From: an uncultured Eubacteriales bacterium
GTDB taxonomy: Bacteria > Bacillota > Clostridia > Oscillospirales > Oscillospiraceae
Direction: 5' to 3'
NCBI GenBank assembly: GCA_900546515.1
Contig: URDG01000001.1
Location: 116,542 to 180,541, forward strand
DNA: 64,000 bases
Part shown: positions 1 to 8,180 of the stretch, piece by piece
How positions within the stretch are numbered: the first letter of the stretch is position 1
Layout: the number at the start of each line of letters is the position of its first letter
Notes under the pieces: generated by a model
Seen by the model: only the letters and a program-made list of their open reading frames with translations
Told to the model about the DNA's origin: nothing
Database searches by the model: none
Made by a program: the position numbers and the translations under genes

Positions 1-1338
1 AGTGCCCGACATCAGCAGCAGGGCGATAAGATTAGGTATGGCCATGAAGCCGTTTAGAGTGTCGGATATATCCCAAACCAGCGTACCTGAACCTGTTGCC
101 CCGGCAAAGCAGGCAAAAACGAAGAAAAACTTGTAGACAAGTATGGCCGCTTTGTTTTCATGCGCCAGATACGCCCAGCAGCGCTCGCCGTAATAACACC
201 AGCTTATTATGCTGGAAACAGCGAAAAAAATTATACTTATCTGTATGATCGTGCCGCCGAAGCTTCTGTGAATTATTGCGTTGAAGGCGGCGGCAGCAGC
301 TGCGCCACGAGACGGAAATGCATCCAGTCCGCCCGGTGTATCCAATATCCCGGACAGCAGCACCGTAATTGCCGTGATGGAGCAGATCACTATAGTGTCC
401 ATAAAAACCTCAAAAACGCCCCACATAGCCTGTTCGCACGGTTCATCAGTAGAAGAGGCCGCATGCACTATCGGCGCAGAACCGAGCCCGGCCTCGTTTG
501 AAAACACACCGCATGCCACACCCTGCCTCACAGAACGCATTATTGCATAGCCGAAAAGACCGCCGCCCACAGAGCGGAAGCTGAATGCACTTTTGGCGAT
601 AAGCCGCAGCATCGCCGGTATGTCCGCAAACCGCACGATAATTATATAAAGTCCGGCGAGCATGAAAAACAGCGACATGAACGGCACCAGAAAGGCTGTG
701 AAGCTTCCGATACGCTTTACTCCTCCGATCACCACAAAGCCCACCAGCAGTGCAAGGCACAGGCCTGTCACATGTTTATCTACGTTGAAAAGCTCCGTCA
801 TTGCTCCGGCAATCTCACTGCTCTGCGCCATATTTCCAATACCGAAGCTTGCAAGCCCGCCGAACAGAGAGAATATGAGCGCAAGCCAGCGCCATTCTTT
901 ACCCAGACCGGACTCTATGTAATACATCGGGCCGCCGAGGTTCCGGCCTTCGCCGTCTACTCTGCGGTATTTTACTGCAAGCGCTATTTCAGCATACTTT
1001 GTACACATTCCGAAGAAGGCTGAAACCCACATCCAGAATACGGCCCCCGGCCCGCCTGTGAATATTGCGCCGGTCACACCTGCGATATTTCCTGTACCCA
1101 CGGTCCCGGCCAACGCCGTGGTCATCGCCTGAAACGGCGTGAGGTTTTTGCCATCCGCGCTGTTCTTATCCCTGAACAGTGCGCCGGCTGTATTGCGCAT
1201 CATATAACGGAACCGTGTAAATTGTACAAAACCGGTCCGGAATGACAGAAAAACGCCCGTGCCAACAAACAGAACCAGCATCACTGGCCCCCAGGCAAAG
1301 GCGTTTAATTTTTCGTTGATATTTATTACCGCGTTCAT
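1..1338 (-). CDS. Sodium/alanine (AGCS family) symporter, 3' end outside window
   Basis: This is an integral membrane carrier that couples uptake of small neutral amino acids (alanine or glycine in known AGCS proteins) to sodium. The frame is open from ATG at 1338 (MNAVININEKLNAFAWGP) to the window edge, 446 residues, with many hydrophobic segments. Family hallmarks are visible: ALAGTVGTGNIAGVTGAI near residues 85-100, GGPMYYIESGLG near 150, and GVFSNEAGLGSAPIVHAA near 290. The family is usually about 450-480 residues, so only the tail is missing. A GAGG sequence lies upstream of the ATG. A 10-bp inverted repeat lies between this gene and the preceding C39-like gene. The exact substrate cannot be read from sequence. 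Confidence 0.93.
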   Translation of the reverse strand, partial: MNAVININEKLNAFAWGPVMLVLFVGTGVFLSFRTGFVQFTRFRYMMRNTAGALFRDKNSADGKNLTPFQAMTTALAGTVGTGNIAGVTGAIFTGGPGAVFWMWVSAFFGMCTKYAEIALAVKYRRVDGEGRNLGGPMYYIESGLGKEWRWLALIFSLFGGLASFGIGNMAQSSEIAGAMTELFNVDKHVTGLCLALLVGFVVIGGVKRIGSFTAFLVPFMSLFFMLAGLYIIIVRFADIPAMLRLIAKSAFSFRSVGGGLFGYAIMRSVRQGVACGVFSNEAGLGSAPIVHAASSTDEPCEQAMWGVFEVFMDTIVICSITAITVLLSGILDTPGGLDAFPSRGAAAAAAFNAIIHRSFGGTIIQISIIFFAVSSIISWCYYGERCWAYLAHENKAAILVYKFFFVFACFAGATGSGTLVWDISDTLNGFMAIPNLIALLLMSGT

Positions 1339-1353
1339 TAAATGACCTCACAG

Positions 1354-1382
1354 CCTTGTAATACATGGGTTATATTACAAGG
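1354..1382. repeat. Inverted repeat upstream of the symporter
   Basis: CCTTGTAATA (1354-1363) is repeated perfectly inverted at 1373-1382 with a 9-nt loop. It fills the short gap between the C39-like gene stop (1391) and the symporter start (1338), just before the symporter's ribosome binding site. No U-run follows on either strand, so it is not a standard terminator. It may be an operator or a leader hairpin. Confidence 0.6.
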
Positions 1383-1390
1383 ATATGCGG

Positions 1391-2074
1391 CTACACCGGC
1401 TTGATATACACAATGTTGCAGACAAGACGGCTGCTGTATGCCCGGACATACAGCTCATAATCCCTGCGGCTTATATAATACCTGTGTCCCCACGAGGATA
1501 CCGTGATCCAATCGTCGCTGATAGCTGTAACGCTCATATAGTGCGCCTTTACCGCACCGATCCGGCGATAACTTCCGTCGGGAAGTCTGGTGTAAAGTCC
1601 GGTTTGATTGTTCTGCCAGAATTTTGGGAGATTAGGCCCTACTGCGATTATGACAGGCATATCGCGGTCAAGCATCTCTTCAATACAGCTCCACAGCGAG
1701 CTGTATCTGACGCCCCACTGGGCGCGCAGATCATATCCGTTCTGCCTGAAGAAAAAATTTATCCCGCAGACAAGTCCGACACCGTTTATTCCGAACGGTG
1801 GAGTTATGGGGAAAAAACGCCGGCAAAGCTTTTTGAGAATATCATTATAGCTATTGACCGGTATGGGCCTGTTTATGCCGAGAGATGAAAAAAGCTCCGC
1901 GCTGCACCCACGCCTGTATCGGTGCAGATATATGAAGAGATCCGCAGCAGCGACTGCGCCGCAGCCGCATTGTCTTATTGCAGCGCTGTCAGACAGCATT
2001 TGGCTTCCACCGTATGTAAGAAGGCCGTTGTTGTCTTCGGAGGGAAAGCTGTGCCTCAGTCTGTGCTCTGCCAT
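1391..2074 (-). CDS. C39-like papain-fold protein, uncharacterised
   Basis: The product has 227 residues and no signal peptide or membrane segment. It looks like a C39-type papain-fold protein: a Cys motif in a helix start, RQCGCGAVAAADLF (Cys36 or Cys38), and a late His motif, KAHYMSVTAISDDWITVSSWG (His178), where C39 peptidases have their Cys and His. The usual Asp after His is not clear, because the strand reads SSWG. Activity is therefore doubtful. C39-like domains otherwise process leader peptides or act as stand-alone proteases. It is read toward the symporter and lies divergent from the AAA/VWA pair. The start at 2074 follows GGACGGTGA. The family call is tentative. Confidence 0.55.
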   Translation of the reverse strand: MAEHRLRHSFPSEDNNGLLTYGGSQMLSDSAAIRQCGCGAVAAADLFIYLHRYRRGCSAELFSSLGINRPIPVNSYNDILKKLCRRFFPITPPFGINGVGLVCGINFFFRQNGYDLRAQWGVRYSSLWSCIEEMLDRDMPVIIAVGPNLPKFWQNNQTGLYTRLPDGSYRRIGAVKAHYMSVTAISDDWITVSSWGHRYYISRRDYELYVRAYSSRLVCNIVYIKPV

Positions 2075-2131
2075 TTTTTCACCGTCCTTTACTTTATTTT
2101 AGCCTCCGTTGATCACAAATGCAAGAAAGAT

Positions 2132-2159
2132 TTGACTTATATGAAGAAAGGCATATAAT
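2132..2159 (+). promoter_or_regulatory. Sigma-A promoter for the AAA/VWA pair
   Basis: TTGACT (2132-2137) and a perfect TATAAT (2154-2159) with a 16-nt spacer lie 37 nt upstream of the AAA gene start. Confidence 0.75.
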
Positions 2160-2196
2160 GTGAATAAAGAGTTTTTTAGAGGGGAGACGTATAAAT

Positions 2197-3111
2197 ATGC
2201 TTGATTTTCTGCGCAGCGAGGGCATTGATGAAAGCACTGTCCGCAGAATAATGGAATTCCGGCGCGAATATTCTGTAAATGACGAACAGGCTTACCGCGT
2301 GCCGCACCCTAAATACAGATACTATGGTACAGAGGTGTGGAGAAAGGCTTTGGCTGCACTGCTTGCAGGGGAGAATCTGCTTCTGGTCGGCCCGAAGGCT
2401 ACCGGCAAGAATGTCCTTGCCGAGAACCTTGCTGCGGTGTTCGGCCGCCCTCAGTGGGATATATCATTTTACCTGAACACCGATGCAGCGTCTCTTATAG
2501 GCACAGATACCTTCAAAAACGGTGAAGTAAGCCTGCGGCGCGGCCCCATATATCAGTGCGCGGTCGAGGGCGGCTTTGGAGTGCTGGACGAGATAAACAT
2601 GGCTAAGAATGAGTCTCTTTCCGTCCTGCATGCCACGCTTGATTTCCGCCGTATTATTGACGTTCCCGGCTATGACCGTATTGAGCTTGCACCGTGCACA
2701 CGCTTCATTGCTACGATGAATTACGGCTATGCAGGTACGCGAGAGATAAACGAAGCGCTTGCGTCGCGCTTTATGGTCATAAATATGCCGATAATCTCGG
2801 CTGAGAATCTTGAAAAGCTCATGCTTGCGCAGTTCCCGAAGCTCAGACAAGAATACGCAAAGCAGCTTGCCGAGCTCTTTCAGGAGCTGCGGAAAAAGTG
2901 CGACAGCTCCGAAATTTCCACAAAGGCGCTTGATCTGCGCGGCCTTCTTGCCGCCGTCAGTCTCACGCGTCAGGGACTTGCTCTTGATGAGGCACTGGAA
3001 CTGGGCATAATAAACAAGAGCTTTGACGATTTTGAACGCCAGCTGGTATCCGACGTTATTGCCGCAAGGATCGAATCCGGGCTGGACGAGAACAGGCTTT
3101 TTGAAAAATAA
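2197..3111 (+). CDS. MoxR/CbbQ-type AAA+ ATPase
   Basis: This is a 304-residue AAA+ ATPase of the MoxR/CbbQ/NorQ type, a group that remodels or loads metal into target enzymes together with a VWA partner. Walker A is GPKATGKN (65-72), Walker B is GVLDEIN (Asp131, Glu132), sensor 1 is ATMNYG (Asn175) and an arginine-finger region is ALASRF (Arg191). The stop overlaps the next start by one base (TAATG), so the ATPase and VWA protein are translationally coupled. GAGGGGAG precedes the ATG. The client protein is not encoded nearby, so the target is unknown. Confidence 0.88.
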   Translation: MLDFLRSEGIDESTVRRIMEFRREYSVNDEQAYRVPHPKYRYYGTEVWRKALAALLAGENLLLVGPKATGKNVLAENLAAVFGRPQWDISFYLNTDAASLIGTDTFKNGEVSLRRGPIYQCAVEGGFGVLDEINMAKNESLSVLHATLDFRRIIDVPGYDRIELAPCTRFIATMNYGYAGTREINEALASRFMVINMPIISAENLEKLMLAQFPKLRQEYAKQLAELFQELRKKCDSSEISTKALDLRGLLAAVSLTRQGLALDEALELGIINKSFDDFERQLVSDVIAARIESGLDENRLFEK

Positions 3112-4823
3112 TGGTCACTATATCTGAGCTTCAGAGAAAACGCGCCATAAATATCGTCTGGAACAGTGCCGCACGTTACGATTTTCAACCCGATTTCAAA
3201 TCCTATGACGGCGATGGGCGTGCCGACCTGTACTGGAACTGCATTTTTGGCGCAGCACGGAAGCATTATGACTATGCGCAGTTTGTGCCCTTGTTCCGCG
3301 CATTCGAGCAGTACGAGGATTCAGACACCTATGAGGGGCTGATGTGGCTCGGGCTTGAAAACTGTGTGTACCAGAAAGAACTGCCGGAACGGCCGGCACT
3401 TCGCAGTCTGCGCCAGAAATACGCGCAGGAGATAGTAAAAGAATATGCCGGACATGATGATTTTCATCTCTGCGAGGCGCTCACGTGCGCACATTTTTCT
3501 CATGTTCTGGGCCGCGAGCCTGAAATGAACGGTTATGACCGAAAGCTCCTTGATGAGCTGGAATTCACGCCGGATATGACAACGGAGGAAATAGTCGAGC
3601 GTACAAAAGAGCTTTTCACCCGTTGGTTTCAGATAAGTACAGAGGAACGAAAACGCGCTAAGCGCAGGTTGATCACACCCGCTCTGCATAAACGCGGCAA
3701 GCGGCAGGGGACAAGCTCTCTGCGCCGTTTCGGCCTTGGATTGACAGAACATCCTGAAAACGCATACGGCGGCTCAAGTCAGGGACAGGGGCCGGATGCA
3801 CAGGTAAAAACAAAGATGTCTGCGGAAGAACTCCGTTCTTTTATGGAGACAAAATACGGCAAGAGCGCGTTCCCGCAGCGTGAAACAGAGAAAATAGAGC
3901 AGAGCTTATGCTCCGGCAGCCACGCGGCGTGTCATCTTCTGTTTACTAACGGCGAGAGGGTAGATACTTCTAAGATACAAAACGGCTTTGAGGCTCTCTC
4001 TCGCCAGCGCGAGGCGACGCAAATTGCAAAAAACCGCGCATGCTATGAAGCTGACATATGCCGGAATCGAGCTGCGATCGCGTCGCTTACCGGGAAAATA
4101 CAGAACTCCGTTCTGCTTCATCTTCAGCCTGCGCCGGTAAAAGCGAATTCAGGCCGGATAAACGGAAGAATGGCATGGCGTGCGGCAGTGCTGAACGATG
4201 AGCGTGTGTTCATCAAAAATGAGCAGGACGACATGGGTGATCTTGCGGTCGATATTCTGCTTGACGCTTCAACATCACAGAAAAACCGTCAGGAGACCGT
4301 ATCTGCTCAGGGCTATATGATAGCGGAAAGTCTGGTCAGATGCGGAATCCCGTGCCGTGTGATGTCTTTCTGCTCAATGACAGGCTACACGATAGTCCGT
4401 ATTTTCCGCGACTATGACCGTCCTGCTGACAACAGCAAGATTTTTGAATATGTCTCCAACGGCTGCAACCGGGATGGACTGGCGATAGCGGCGGCGCACT
4501 ATTTAATGAACGGCACGCCGTATGAACACAAGCTGCTGATAGTCCTTTCGGATGTAAAGCCGAACGATGTCGTGAAGATAAATGCCCACGGTTCAGATGA
4601 GCCGGTACCATATGAGCAGGAAGCCGGGATCACGAATACTGCATTTGAAGTCCGGCGTGCGCGGGCTGACGGGATTTCCGTCGTGTGCGTATTTACCGGT
4701 GACGACGAGGATCTTCCGGCTGCAAAAACAGTTTATGGACGCGACTTTGCGCGCATACAGTCACTGGATATGTTGGCGGACACGGTCGGCAAACTGATAC
4801 AGAACCAGATCAAGAATCTATAG
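3111..4823 (+). CDS. VWA-domain protein coupled to the MoxR-type ATPase
   Basis: The product has 570 residues. The C-terminal third is a von Willebrand A domain with a complete MIDAS start, LLDASTSQ (Asp385-x-Ser387-x-Ser389), like CobT, NorD or CoxE partners of MoxR ATPases. The first 370 residues are helical, charged and unrecognised, with a basic linker near 180-215. The start overlaps the ATPase stop. There is no signal peptide or membrane helix, so a cytoplasmic two-component chaperone is likely. The gene ends against a strong hairpin shared with the convergent kinase gene. Confidence 0.82.
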   Translation: MVTISELQRKRAINIVWNSAARYDFQPDFKSYDGDGRADLYWNCIFGAARKHYDYAQFVPLFRAFEQYEDSDTYEGLMWLGLENCVYQKELPERPALRSLRQKYAQEIVKEYAGHDDFHLCEALTCAHFSHVLGREPEMNGYDRKLLDELEFTPDMTTEEIVERTKELFTRWFQISTEERKRAKRRLITPALHKRGKRQGTSSLRRFGLGLTEHPENAYGGSSQGQGPDAQVKTKMSAEELRSFMETKYGKSAFPQRETEKIEQSLCSGSHAACHLLFTNGERVDTSKIQNGFEALSRQREATQIAKNRACYEADICRNRAAIASLTGKIQNSVLLHLQPAPVKANSGRINGRMAWRAAVLNDERVFIKNEQDDMGDLAVDILLDASTSQKNRQETVSAQGYMIAESLVRCGIPCRVMSFCSMTGYTIVRIFRDYDRPADNSKIFEYVSNGCNRDGLAIAAAHYLMNGTPYEHKLLIVLSDVKPNDVVKINAHGSDEPVPYEQEAGITNTAFEVRRARADGISVVCVFTGDDEDLPAAKTVYGRDFARIQSLDMLADTVGKLIQNQIKNL

Positions 4824-4824
4824 T

Positions 4825-4878
4825 AAACAAGTTATGCTCCTGCGAAAATAGCTTTTTTCGCAGGAGCATAACTTGTTT
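4825..4878. terminator. Bidirectional terminator
   Basis: A perfect 24-bp inverted repeat (4825-4848 and 4855-4878) with a 6-nt loop. Its A-rich and T-rich ends give a U-run on both strands. It separates the convergent VWA and cytidylate-kinase-like genes. Confidence 0.9.
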
Positions 4879-4899
4879 TGCCTATATGCTTCCAAGTAT

Positions 4900-5529
4900 T
4901 TATTTCTTTTCTGAATACAGCGGGAGTATTTTCATAATGCGCTCCACGCAGCCGTCCTCACCGAGCGCTTCCGAATCAAGGGAGAGGTCATACCCGGCGG
5001 CATCGCGCCATTCTTCACCGGTATAATAGTGATAATATGCTGCACGCCGCTTATCTTCAACGCGTATATGTCTTGATATCTCACGCGGAGACCAGGCTAA
5101 AGAGTAGGACGCAACGCGAGCTTCCCGTGCTTCAAGCGGCGCATGGATGAACACACGTAAAAGATCCTTTCTGTCTGCAAGCAGATAATTTGCGCATCGT
5201 CCAAGAATAATGCAGCTCTCATTCTGCGCCATCTCCTTGATAACTTTTGCCTGGAAAGCAAACAGATTGGCCGTAGAGATATAGTCGTCGCTGTCCGGCG
5301 GAAGTATCTCGCCGGTATACACCTTTTCGGCGGCCGAGATCATCTCTTTGAAGCCTATGCGTTCGTCCGCAGCGCCGAAAAGCCTTTCGTTAATGCCGCT
5401 TACTTCCTCTGCGCGGCGCAGCAAATCGCGGTCGTAATAGGGAACGTTCAGCGCCTCGGACAGCTTGCGGGTTATATTGTGACCGCCGCTGCCGGTTTCA
5501 CGCGCGATAGTTATAACAAATTTGTCCAT
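4900..5529 (-). CDS. Cytidylate kinase-like protein
   Basis: This 209-residue protein of the cytidylate-kinase-like family (P-loop NMP kinase fold) probably transfers phosphate to a nucleotide or small molecule; the substrate is unknown. The N-terminus ITIARETGSGGHNI carries the glycine-rich loop, followed by VPYYDRDLL near 30. An Arg-containing lid appears near 135-155 (REARVASY, EISRHIRVEDKRRAAYYHYY). The frame extends further upstream, but the ATG at 5529 follows GAGGTGAAAGC, and the longer version would run into livF. It sits 13 nt after livF, so it is probably read from the liv operon. Confidence 0.82.
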   Translation of the reverse strand: MDKFVITIARETGSGGHNITRKLSEALNVPYYDRDLLRRAEEVSGINERLFGAADERIGFKEMISAAEKVYTGEILPPDSDDYISTANLFAFQAKVIKEMAQNESCIILGRCANYLLADRKDLLRVFIHAPLEAREARVASYSLAWSPREISRHIRVEDKRRAAYYHYYTGEEWRDAAGYDLSLDSEALGEDGCVERIMKILPLYSEKK

Positions 5530-5542
5530 GCTTTCACCTCGT

Positions 5543-6247
5543 TTATGCGCCAAGATACGCTCTGCGCACTCTGTCGTCCTCTGCAAGCTCCGACGCCTTG
5601 CCGGACATTGATATTTTGCCGGTCTCCAGAACATATGCTCTGTCTGAAACAGCCAGCGCCATTTTCGCGTTCTGCTCAACAAGAAGTATCGTTATCCCGC
5701 TCTCGTGGAGCTGCTGGATGATGGCAAATATCTCCTTGACAAGCAGGGGAGAGAGGCCCATTGACGGCTCATCCATAAGCACGATCGCCGGATCGGTCAT
5801 AAGCGCGCGTCCTGTTGCCAGCATCTGCTGTTCGCCGCCTGAGAGCGTTCCGGCAAGTTGACGCCGGCGTTCCTTGAGCCGCGGAAAATGGCTGTATACC
5901 TTTTCGAGGTTTTCGTTTATCCTGCCTGCATCCTTTATTATATATGCGCCCATACGCAGGTTTTCCTCGACAGTCATGCGTGCAAATACGTGCCTTCCCT
6001 CCGGTACGTGTGAAAGGCCGAGGGAGATTATTTTATCAGGAGATATTTTTTGCAGGTTCTGTCCCTTGAGCTCGATGCTGCCGGAGGAAACGGGGATAAG
6101 TCCTGATACGGCATGCAGAGTCGTGGTCTTTCCTGCACCGTTTGCGCCTATGAGCGACACGAGTTCCCCGTCGCCAACGGTGAGAGAAATGCCCTTGATG
6201 GCATGAACTGCGCCATAAAACACATTTAGATCTTTTATTTCAAGCAT
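5543..6247 (-). CDS. livF: Branched-chain amino-acid ABC transporter ATPase LivF
   Basis: This 234-residue ABC ATPase is one of the two that power the Liv high-affinity uptake system for leucine, isoleucine and valine. Walker A is GANGAGKTT (34-42), the signature is LSGGEQQ (135-141) and Walker B is IVLMDEPSMGL (Asp159-Glu160). The short length and VPEGRHVFARMTVEENL near 81-97 are typical of LivF rather than LivG. It is the fifth gene of a livK-H-M-G-F run, 12 nt after livG. Confidence 0.95.
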   Translation of the reverse strand: MLEIKDLNVFYGAVHAIKGISLTVGDGELVSLIGANGAGKTTTLHAVSGLIPVSSGSIELKGQNLQKISPDKIISLGLSHVPEGRHVFARMTVEENLRMGAYIIKDAGRINENLEKVYSHFPRLKERRRQLAGTLSGGEQQMLATGRALMTDPAIVLMDEPSMGLSPLLVKEIFAIIQQLHESGITILLVEQNAKMALAVSDRAYVLETGKISMSGKASELAEDDRVRRAYLGA

Positions 6248-6259
6248 TTTTCTCTCTCC

Positions 6260-7036
6260 TTATTCGCCGAGATATGCCGCGATGACTCTGGGATTCTTTG
6301 CAATCTCCTCAGGAAGCCCCGCGGCGATCGTCTGGCCGTAGTCAATGACCTGTATGCGCTGGCAGACGTTCATGACAAGCGACATGTCATGCTCTATCAG
6401 CAAAATTGCAACGCCGAAGGTGTCGCGGATGGTGTTGATGCACTCAAGAAGCTCTGCTGTCTCCGTCGGGTTCATGCCTGCTGCCGGCTCATCGAGCAGC
6501 AGCACCTTCATATCCGTCGCCAGTGCGCGCGCTATTTCAAGCTTGCGCTGGCGGCCATAGGGAAGACCGGCTGCCGGGACGTTGGCAACATCGTCAAGGC
6601 GGCAGAGCTTCAGCAGCTCCATTGCTTTGTCCGTGATCTCCTTTTCAGCCTTCCAGAAGCGCGGCGTGCGGAAACTGGCGTCAAACAGGTTGTAATTTGT
6701 GTCTTTTGTGAATGCCGCCTTGACATTGTCTATGACGCTCATTTCCTTGAACAGCCTTATATTCTGAAACGTGCGCGCTATCCCGGCGTGGACAAACTGA
6801 TAGGTTTTCTTTCCGTTGAGCGGTACACCGTTGAGCAGGACCGTACCTTCGGTCGGAACATATACACCGGTAAGCAGATTAAAAACCGTAGTCTTTCCTG
6901 CGCCGTTCGGCCCGATAAGACCGATAAGCTCGCCCTGATATATCTTTATGTTGAAATCATTAACGGCTTTCAGGCCGCCGAAGCTGATGCCAAGCTTTTT
7001 CGTTTCAAGTACGGGAACTCGTTCTGTATCAGCCAT
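6260..7036 (-). CDS. livG: Branched-chain amino-acid ABC transporter ATPase LivG
   Basis: This is the second ATPase of the Liv importer, 258 residues. Walker A is GPNGAGKTT. The signature region reads LPYGRQRKLEIARAL, the family's variant without the usual SGG, and Walker B is VLLLDEPAAGMNP. The C-terminal switch IEHDMSLVM is present. The open frame runs farther upstream to 7129, but GGAGG just before ATG 7036 (MADTERVPVLET) fixes the start. The gene overlaps the end of livM by 8 nt. Confidence 0.95.
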   Translation of the reverse strand: MADTERVPVLETKKLGISFGGLKAVNDFNIKIYQGELIGLIGPNGAGKTTVFNLLTGVYVPTEGTVLLNGVPLNGKKTYQFVHAGIARTFQNIRLFKEMSVIDNVKAAFTKDTNYNLFDASFRTPRFWKAEKEITDKAMELLKLCRLDDVANVPAAGLPYGRQRKLEIARALATDMKVLLLDEPAAGMNPTETAELLECINTIRDTFGVAILLIEHDMSLVMNVCQRIQVIDYGQTIAAGLPEEIAKNPRVIAAYLGE

Positions 7037-8180
7037 GATTTGCAGCCTCCTTCCGTTCGGCCTTTGCGGCGGCTCTGGCTGCATGTGCAGCCTTAATATC
7101 CGGGATAAGATTCTGCAATGAGAATTCATAGCTGCCGAATATGCCTTTAGGGCGGAACATGATGACGATTATAAGCACCAGAGCATACACAAGCATCGGA
7201 TATTCAAACACACCGCTGACAGAAGCGGGGAGCGCCGAGACCCATGCGCCGTTTTTTATCTGGTAGTTGACGAATAACATTATCACCGCCGAGACTATCG
7301 ACCCTGTCATTGAGCCCATGCCGCCAAGAACGACCATGACAACAACAAACGTGGAGTTGAGAATACCACCGTTTGTGAACGCAAAGGACGCCGTAGAAAG
7401 CGTTGCATTCGCGCAGGCATAGAGAGCGCCGGCAATACCGGCAAAGAATGCAGAATACGCAAATGTCAATACCTTATAGAACGAGGTGTTGATACCGGAT
7501 GCGGAAGCTGCGATCTCATCATCGCGTATGGCACGTATGGCACGCCCGTATTTTGAGCGGACGAACATAAACATCAGAGTCAGGCAGATTATCGTGACGA
7601 GCAGAGCGACCCACAGATATGTTACCTTGCCCTTGCTGCCAAAGCCAAGACCGTTTTTATAAAGCGACGCGGCCGCAGAGCCAAGTGCCAGCCCGTCCTG
7701 ACCGCAGAAGGGGAGATTGTTGATAACGTTCACGATTATCATGCCGAAGCCGAGGGTTATTATTGCAAGATAGTCGCCCTTGAGGCGAAGCGCGGGAATG
7801 CCGAGCAGTAAACCGACGATCGCCGTGAGAAGTCCGGCAGCGAGTATGCAGCCGAACAGAACAAGAATAAATGCCGCGCCCTTTTGCTCGTCAAATACGC
7901 CAGCGCGCTCACAGGCAAGGCTTATGAGTGCGGCCGTATATGCGCCGATGGCCATAAAGCCGCAATGTCCAAGCGAGAGCTGTCCAAGGAAACCGAGTAC
8001 AAGATTCAGTGAGGACGCTAGGATTATCAGGTAGCAGCACTGCCACAGGCAGGGGGCAAGCACAAGCTTGAATGAGCTGCTGCTTCCGACCGAATCCGTA
8101 ATGATCTGGAAGACAGTGAACAGCACAACTATCACAGCTATATTGAGAAAATAACCGCGTGCGGTCTTGCTTTTTTTCAT
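7029..8180 (-). CDS. livM: Branched-chain amino-acid ABC transporter permease LivM
   Basis: This 383-residue permease carries many transmembrane segments and has the LivM pattern ASSLNLVLGFLGQLSLGHCGFMAIGAY near residues 55-82. The cytoplasmic ATPase-contact loop FVRSKYGRAIRAIRDDEIAASASGI follows near 207-231. With LivH it forms the membrane channel for branched-chain amino acids. Its C-terminal tail is rich in Ala and Lys. It overlaps livH by 4 nt and livG by 8 nt, consistent with coupled translation. Confidence 0.95.
   Translation of the reverse strand: MKKSKTARGYFLNIAVIVVLFTVFQIITDSVGSSSSFKLVLAPCLWQCCYLIILASSLNLVLGFLGQLSLGHCGFMAIGAYTAALISLACERAGVFDEQKGAAFILVLFGCILAAGLLTAIVGLLLGIPALRLKGDYLAIITLGFGMIIVNVINNLPFCGQDGLALGSAAASLYKNGLGFGSKGKVTYLWVALLVTIICLTLMFMFVRSKYGRAIRAIRDDEIAASASGINTSFYKVLTFAYSAFFAGIAGALYACANATLSTASFAFTNGGILNSTFVVVMVVLGGMGSMTGSIVSAVIMLFVNYQIKNGAWVSALPASVSGVFEYPMLVYALVLIIVIMFRPKGIFGSYEFSLQNLIPDIKAAHAARAAAKAERKEAANHG

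Noticed and set aside
4900..5682. Longer start for the cytidylate-kinase-like gene
   Set aside because: The extra 51 residues overlap livF and are Arg/Trp-rich shadow sequence; ATG 5529 has a good ribosome binding site.
6260..7129. Longer start for livG inside livM
   Set aside because: The extension overlaps conserved livM coding sequence, and a strong GGAGG selects ATG 7036.
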